DNA of 35,220 nucleotides from Clostridiales bacterium. GTDB taxonomy: Bacteria > Bacillota > Clostridia > Christensenellales > UBA3700. How positions within the stretch are numbered: the first letter of the stretch is position 1; the number at the start of each line of letters is the position of its first letter. The stretch covers positions 29,661-64,880 of the forward strand of contig JAAVHQ010000029.1 of NCBI GenBank assembly GCA_014799645.1, read 5' to 3'. The position numbers and the translations under genes are program-made. Below, one piece after another: positions 31,845 through 35,220 of this stretch. The notes under the pieces were generated by a model, which saw nothing but the letters and a program-made list of their open reading frames with translations, searched no databases and had not been told where the DNA came from.

Positions 31845-31860
31845 TCAAAAGGAGTTTATT

Positions 31861-32838
31861 ATGGAAAAATTAAACTTGACAAATGAATGGGATAAAGTTT
31901 TCCCGAAAAGCGAAAAAGTAAATCACGAAAAAGTAACGTTTCACAATCGCTACGGCATTACGCTTGCGGCGGATTTGTATATTCCTAAAAACGCAAAAGG
32001 CAAACTATCCGCTATTGCGGTCTGCGGTCCGTTCGGCGCGGTAAAAGAACAGTCGTCGGGACTTTATGCGCAAGAAATGGCGGAACGCGGTTTTCTTACG
32101 ATTGCTTTCGACCCGTCCTTTACGGGAGAGAGTGGCGGTCAGCCTAGATACGTTGCTTCGCCCGATATAAATACCGAGGATTTTTGCGCGGCGGTGGATT
32201 ATCTTTCTTGCCGCGACGACGTAGATTCGAATAAGATCGGTATTATAGGTATTTGCGGTTGGGGCGGTATGGCAATCAATGCCGCGGCTATCGACACGAG
32301 AATTAGGGCTACGGTTGCGTCGACAATGTACGATATGACGAGAGTAAACGCAAAAGGCTATTTTGATTCCGCAGACAGCGAAGAGGCGCGCTATAATATG
32401 AAAAAAGCGTTGAACGCGCAACGCATTGTCGATTATAAAAACGGCAATTACGAATTAGGCGGCGGAGTGGTTGACCCACTACCCGAAGACGCGCCGTTCT
32501 TCGTAAAAGACTATTACGATTATTATAAGACCGATCGCGGTTATCATAAGCGTTCGTTGAACTCCAACGGCGGTTGGAACAAGACTTCCGCGCTTTCGTT
32601 TATCAATATGCCGATACTTGCTTACAGCAATGAAATAAGGAGCGCAGTACTTGTTATGCACGGCGAAAAAGCGCATTCGTGCTATTTCAGCAAAGACGCA
32701 TTCAAGAACTTGAAAGGCAACAACAAGGAATTGCTTATTATTCCCGATGCAGTTCATACCGATTTGTATGATAGAAAGGACGTCATTCCTTTTGAAAAGT
32801 TAGTAGATTTTTTCAAGAAGAATTTCGACGCTGAGTGA
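31861..32838 (+). CDS. Alpha/beta hydrolase with a cysteine nucleophile
   Basis: I start at ATG 31861 (AAAAGGAG upstream); upstream in-frame codons overlap the preceding gene. The 325-residue cytoplasmic protein has an alpha/beta fold with the nucleophile elbow GICGWGG at Cys132, where most hydrolases have serine, GPFGAVKEQSSGLYAQEMAERGF as oxyanion region, and His299 in AVHTDLYD. The Cys elbow occurs in dienelactone-hydrolase-like members, which hydrolyse esters of small cyclic or aromatic compounds. The close partner is a monooxygenase-like protein. A terminator follows. The exact substrate is unknown; no missing residue is seen except that I could not pick the acid residue with certainty. 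Confidence 0.88.
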   Translation: MEKLNLTNEWDKVFPKSEKVNHEKVTFHNRYGITLAADLYIPKNAKGKLSAIAVCGPFGAVKEQSSGLYAQEMAERGFLTIAFDPSFTGESGGQPRYVASPDINTEDFCAAVDYLSCRDDVDSNKIGIIGICGWGGMAINAAAIDTRIRATVASTMYDMTRVNAKGYFDSADSEEARYNMKKALNAQRIVDYKNGNYELGGGVVDPLPEDAPFFVKDYYDYYKTDRGYHKRSLNSNGGWNKTSALSFINMPILAYSNEIRSAVLVMHGEKAHSCYFSKDAFKNLKGNNKELLIIPDAVHTDLYDRKDVIPFEKLVDFFKKNFDAE

Positions 32839-32843
32839 TCTAT

Positions 32844-32886
32844 AAAAAAGACCGATATAGATTGATTTTTTATCGGTCTTTTATTA
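32844..32886. terminator. Bidirectional terminator between hydrolase and GrpB genes
   Basis: Stem AAAAGACCGAT / ATCGGTCTTTT (11 bp) with A and T tracts on both sides separates two convergent genes and would serve both strands. Confidence 0.88.
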
Positions 32887-33432
32887 TTACTGATTTTTCG
32901 CTAAATCTGTATATTTCTTTACAAAGTCTGCTTTTGCGTCCGTATAGGCGTCTCGATTATGCTCGTACTTTTTCCAAAGTTGCAATTTCAATTTTTCGTA
33001 CTCTTTTGCGATATCGGGGTGAGTATTTAGATAATCTCTGAAATATATTTCGTCTATATCGTTTTCAAGTCTGATATGCAGATGAAATACCTTTTCGGCA
33101 AATCCGTTTTCGGTATAGCCTTTGTTCAAGGAGACGCGCATGTCGTTTGCTGACATAATTATATATCCGTTTTCTTGCAACGTATCGGCTGTATCTTTTA
33201 GTTGGCGCGCTGATTTTACTACTATTAAAATATCAATAATAGGTTTCGACCAAATATCTTTTATCGCAGTGCTTCCGACGTGGTGATAAATCGTATCTGA
33301 CGGCAGTATGCTTTTAAGTTGCTTTACTTCATCATTATACCAGTCTGCCCAATACGGCTTATGTTCCGTCAAAAATATGGGGAAGAGTTGCCAAAGTTCT
33401 TCAAGTGTCATTTCAGAAAGTTGTTTGCTCAT
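32887..33432 (-). CDS. GrpB/UPF0157 nucleotidyltransferase-like protein
   Basis: The 181-residue protein contains the GrpB signature YHHVGSTAIKDIWSKPIIDILIVV, where GST-x(n)-P-x-x-D-I-x-I is the nucleotidyltransferase-like metal/phosphate region, and FHLHI later. GrpB proteins belong to the polymerase-beta nucleotidyltransferase superfamily; some are linked to coenzyme A biosynthesis (fused to dephospho-CoA kinase), but the reaction of stand-alone members is not established. ATG 33432 follows CAAGGACAACATCA. The leader before it folds into a three-way-junction RNA with a terminator-like U run, so expression may be controlled in the leader. It is convergent with the hydrolase gene. Confidence 0.88.
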   Translation of the reverse strand: MSKQLSEMTLEELWQLFPIFLTEHKPYWADWYNDEVKQLKSILPSDTIYHHVGSTAIKDIWSKPIIDILIVVKSARQLKDTADTLQENGYIIMSANDMRVSLNKGYTENGFAEKVFHLHIRLENDIDEIYFRDYLNTHPDIAKEYEKLKLQLWKKYEHNRDAYTDAKADFVKKYTDLAKNQ

Positions 33433-33459
33433 TGATGTTGTCCTTGCAAATCAATATAT

Positions 33460-33540
33460 AAAAAAACAGGGGTAAGATTGAAGTTAGCATCCGAACAATC
33501 TTTTATGCGAGAGCAGATTCCCTCACGCAACCCCAGTTTC
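33460..33540 (-). ncRNA. Structured leader: three-way junction ending in a U run
   Basis: The outer stem pairs AAACaGGGGT (33464-33473) with ACCCCaGTTT (33530-33539). Inside are an 8-bp arm with one mismatch (33506-33513 with 33522-33529) and a perfect 7-bp arm AAGATTG / CAATCTT (33474-33480 with 33496-33502). Linkers are 0, 3 and 0 nt, a tight junction. On the minus strand the outer stem ends in U7, and a promoter lies just upstream, so this is a leader RNA or attenuator 28 bp before the GrpB start codon. It matches no riboswitch class I know. Confidence 0.55.
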
Positions 33541-33551
33541 TTTATACAATT

Positions 33552-33581
33552 ATTGTACACAAACAATCAGGGAAAAGTCAA
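33552..33581 (-). promoter_or_regulatory. Promoter of the GrpB leader transcript
   Basis: On the minus strand TTGACT (33581-33576) and TACAAT (33557-33552) are 18 bp apart and place the transcript start about 5 bp before the structured leader. The -10 is part of a TACAAT-T-ATTGTA dyad. Confidence 0.65.
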
Positions 33582-33596
33582 CATTATAAAATATAA

Positions 33597-33625
33597 TTGT
33601 AAAAAATCACTTAGTTTGTTATAAT
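33597..33625 (+). promoter_or_regulatory. Promoter directly abutting the 33632 start codon
   Basis: TTGTAA (33597-33602) and TATAAT (33620-33625) are 17 bp apart. The -10 ends only 6 bp before ATG 33632, so transcription should begin at or next to the ATG, giving a leaderless mRNA. No Shine-Dalgarno sequence is present upstream. Confidence 0.65.
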
Positions 33626-33631
33626 AATTCT

Positions 33632-34657
33632 ATGAACATGTTGAGATATAAAAAAGAGAATATAAATGAAGTTGTATCGCTTCTAAAATCTTGCGAAAAT
33701 CTTGTCGACTTGCCGACGAATTCCTTTAAGGACGTAGCCGCACTGCTAAAAGACTCGATTGTCGATAGCGAAAAGATGAGCAAATTGCTAGGCAAGTATT
33801 ACACGATTTTGGCGTGGGAAAACGAAGAGATAATCGGTTTGGCAAGTATGAACGGCGAGGGCGAGATCGGTTGGCTTGTCGTCCGCGAGGGAAACAATGT
33901 TGAAAAGACGGCAAAAGGTCTTTTTCGCGCGGTAGAGCGCGGAGCGGTAAAAAGAAAGATTCCAACTCTTTACGTTTGGAAACTTGACGAGTCGGAAAAA
34001 TTGCTTTCGAAGTGCGGATTTGAATTTGAAAAACTCATAGGCGACGAATACGGCGAAATGGAAAGTTATCTCATGGTAAAGAAATTGACGATAGAAGAAA
34101 AGAAGAAAGTCGAACTTTTGCCAGAGGACGTCAAGCGCTTTCAACTCGATCCGTCCAAGCCTATAAAAGTAGAGGGCAAGGCGAAGTTCTTTCCAATATT
34201 CATTTTTGCGCTGGCTTGCTTTTTTATCGCGTTGCTCATTGGGATAACGATAAATAATTACAATAATTCTCCCGACGGCAAATTAGATTCGAAATTCACT
34301 ATGTTTTTCATAATATTTGGCACGTTCTTCGTCGTTGCTCTTGCGATATTTATCGCTTATATTGCAAAGGGAATACGCTTGAAGAAAGAAGTGTTGACAA
34401 TGAATATAACGAACGGCTTGATAATCGACGAGTTTTCTCACGAGCATAAAGTATATGACGAGGACAGAATAGAAAGAACGAAGTATATAGAAGTGTCGTT
34501 GACTTACGTATTTTACGATGAAGAAATGCAAAAGCGTACGGGAAAGTTCAATCATAAATACGAAAGTCAAACTCCTAAATTTTACGTCGGTCAAGAAGTC
34601 GTCGTCGCATTCTCGCAAGGAAAGTGTTATATTTTGAAGAAGTACACGCTAAGATAG
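33632..34657 (+). CDS. GNAT-like domain fused to a two-helix membrane protein with DUF3592-like end
   Basis: The 341 residues fall into three parts. Residues 1-150 resemble a GNAT acetyltransferase fold: KYYTILAWENEEIIGLASMN, EIGWLVVREGNNVEKTAKGLFRAVERGAVKRK and LYVWKLDESEKLLSKCGFEFEKL, but with a weak acetyl-CoA loop. Residues ~190-255 contain two membrane helices (FPIFIFALACFFIALLIGI and FIIFGTFFVVALAIFIAYI). The last ~85 residues (LTYVFYDEEMQKRTGKF then FYVGQEVVVAFSQGKCYIL) resemble DUF3592-type beta domains. The fusion is unusual; activity is uncertain. The start is ATG 33632, or ATG 33638, with no ribosome binding site before either. Confidence 0.65.
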   Translation: MNMLRYKKENINEVVSLLKSCENLVDLPTNSFKDVAALLKDSIVDSEKMSKLLGKYYTILAWENEEIIGLASMNGEGEIGWLVVREGNNVEKTAKGLFRAVERGAVKRKIPTLYVWKLDESEKLLSKCGFEFEKLIGDEYGEMESYLMVKKLTIEEKKKVELLPEDVKRFQLDPSKPIKVEGKAKFFPIFIFALACFFIALLIGITINNYNNSPDGKLDSKFTMFFIIFGTFFVVALAIFIAYIAKGIRLKKEVLTMNITNGLIIDEFSHEHKVYDEDRIERTKYIEVSLTYVFYDEEMQKRTGKFNHKYESQTPKFYVGQEVVVAFSQGKCYILKKYTLR

Positions 34658-34692
34658 CGTACTGAAATAATAAAGGTTATCGTTTATAAAAG

Positions 34693-34717
34693 AAGCCGAG
34701 TGAAATTCACTCGGCTT
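34693..34717. terminator. Bidirectional terminator between the 33632 gene and the NCS2 permease
   Basis: Two perfect 12-bp arms AAGCCGAGTGAA / TTCACTCGGCTT surround a single central base. It separates convergent genes. Confidence 0.8.
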
Positions 34718-34737
34718 AAAGTTTTTGAAAGAAGTAA

Positions 34738-35220
34738 TCAGTTGGTCAAAAGGAACATTGCAATAAAGAGTATTGTTATTACCCAAGTGACAACGGATAT
34801 TTCTTTAATTTTGCCCGTGCATATCTTTACAAGTACGCAAGAGATAAGTCCTATTCCTATACCGAACGAGATTGAGAAGCCGAACGCCATAACCGTGACA
34901 GTCAAGAAAGCGGGGAGCGCTTTTGCAGGACTTGCCCAGTCGATATTTTTCACTGACGACATCATCAATACGCCTACCCACACGAGCGCGGCTGCGGTAG
35001 CGCAGTCGGGGATAATCTTTGCGATAGGACTTAAAAACATCGCGAAGAGGAAACATATTGCCGAGACGAGAGCGGCAAAACCCGTTCTTCCGCCTGCGGC
35101 AACGCCCGAAGACGCTTCGACGTAAGTCGTTACGGTCGTTGCTCCGCACACAGAGCCGACGCACGTCGCCACCGCGTCCGAAAGCATACATTGATTCATA
35201 CGCAAAGGATTGCCTTCGCT
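34738..35220 (-). CDS. NCS2-type nucleobase permease, N-terminal part outside the window
   Basis: The minus-strand frame is open to the right edge; a TTG at 35205 is internal. The ~160 visible residues begin SEGNPLRMNQCMLSDAVATCVGSVCGATTVTTYVEASSGVAAGGRTGFAALV. The TTYVEA-GVAAGGRTG signature is that of the AzgA-like branch of NCS2 permeases (adenine, guanine, hypoxanthine or related uptake). Several membrane helices follow, and the product ends TILFIAMFLLTN. It lies convergent to the GNAT fusion gene with a hairpin between them. The branch is confident; the exact base transported is not. Confidence 0.92.
   Translation of the reverse strand, partial: SEGNPLRMNQCMLSDAVATCVGSVCGATTVTTYVEASSGVAAGGRTGFAALVSAICFLFAMFLSPIAKIIPDCATAAALVWVGVLMMSSVKNIDWASPAKALPAFLTVTVMAFGFSISFGIGIGLISCVLVKICTGKIKEISVVTWVITILFIAMFLLTN

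Overview
The window looks like a chromosome segment from a low-to-medium GC member of the Bacillota, most likely an uncultured gut-type Clostridia lineage. This rests on the four-gene ctsR-mcsA-mcsB-clpC operon with tandem CtsR heptads, strong AGGAG-type ribosome binding sites, near-consensus TTGACA/TATAAT promoters and intrinsic terminators. The species cannot be named from sequence alone.

Layout. 1-2.8 kb: the end of an EamA-family transporter; an internally deleted remnant of an ArsB/SLC13-type permease; a SLOG-family (YpsA/DUF1273-like) gene overlapping a 51-codon single-pass membrane peptide gene; a divergent XRE regulator; tRNA-Thr(GGT); and a gene-poor stretch carrying a 23-bp copy of the tRNA 5' end. 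2.8-8.4 kb: galU, then divergently the heat-shock operon ctsR-mcsA-mcsB-clpC. 8.4-28.4 kb: an accessory-looking block, all on the plus strand. It holds a lipoprotein, a 1951-residue secreted protein ending in a Gly-Gly-X region and a Hedgehog-like Hint domain, a small membrane protein, a three-gene run (pseudo-AAA+ protein, VirD4/TraG-like ATPase, acidic winged-helix protein) followed by an ASCH-domain gene, a second giant Gly-rich protein of 1557 residues, and a MacB-like ABC transporter fused to its permease. 28.4-31.4 kb: a sulfur-assimilation operon (O-acetylhomoserine sulfhydrylase, cysteine synthase, Rrf2 regulator). It has a perfect 12-bp inverted-repeat operator over the -35 box and a Cys-ending leader peptide. 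31.4-35.2 kb: a monooxygenase-like protein and an alpha/beta hydrolase, a GrpB/UPF0157 gene behind a structured leader RNA, a GNAT-membrane-protein fusion that may be read from a leaderless mRNA, and the C-terminal part of an NCS2-type nucleobase permease.

The most novel-looking part is the 8.4-28.4 kb block. Two giant secreted proteins share an N-terminal motif and a C-terminal beta-rich-then-Gly-Gly-X arrangement. Each transcription unit starts downstream of the same pair of 21-bp-period direct repeats (AAAGTTGAC, 12 bp, AAAGTTGAC), which match the spacing of LytTR-type regulator sites; an alternative reading is IS21-like terminal repeats. Between the giant genes lies a soluble VirD4-like motor with no relaxase, VirB4 or mating-channel genes in view, accompanied by what looks like an ATPase-dead AAA+ partner and a protein with an FtsK-gamma-like winged helix. 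My working inference is a surface-display or export locus with a dedicated cytoplasmic motor; no function is demonstrated by the sequence.

All family assignments were made by reading translated sequences by eye; no database search was run.
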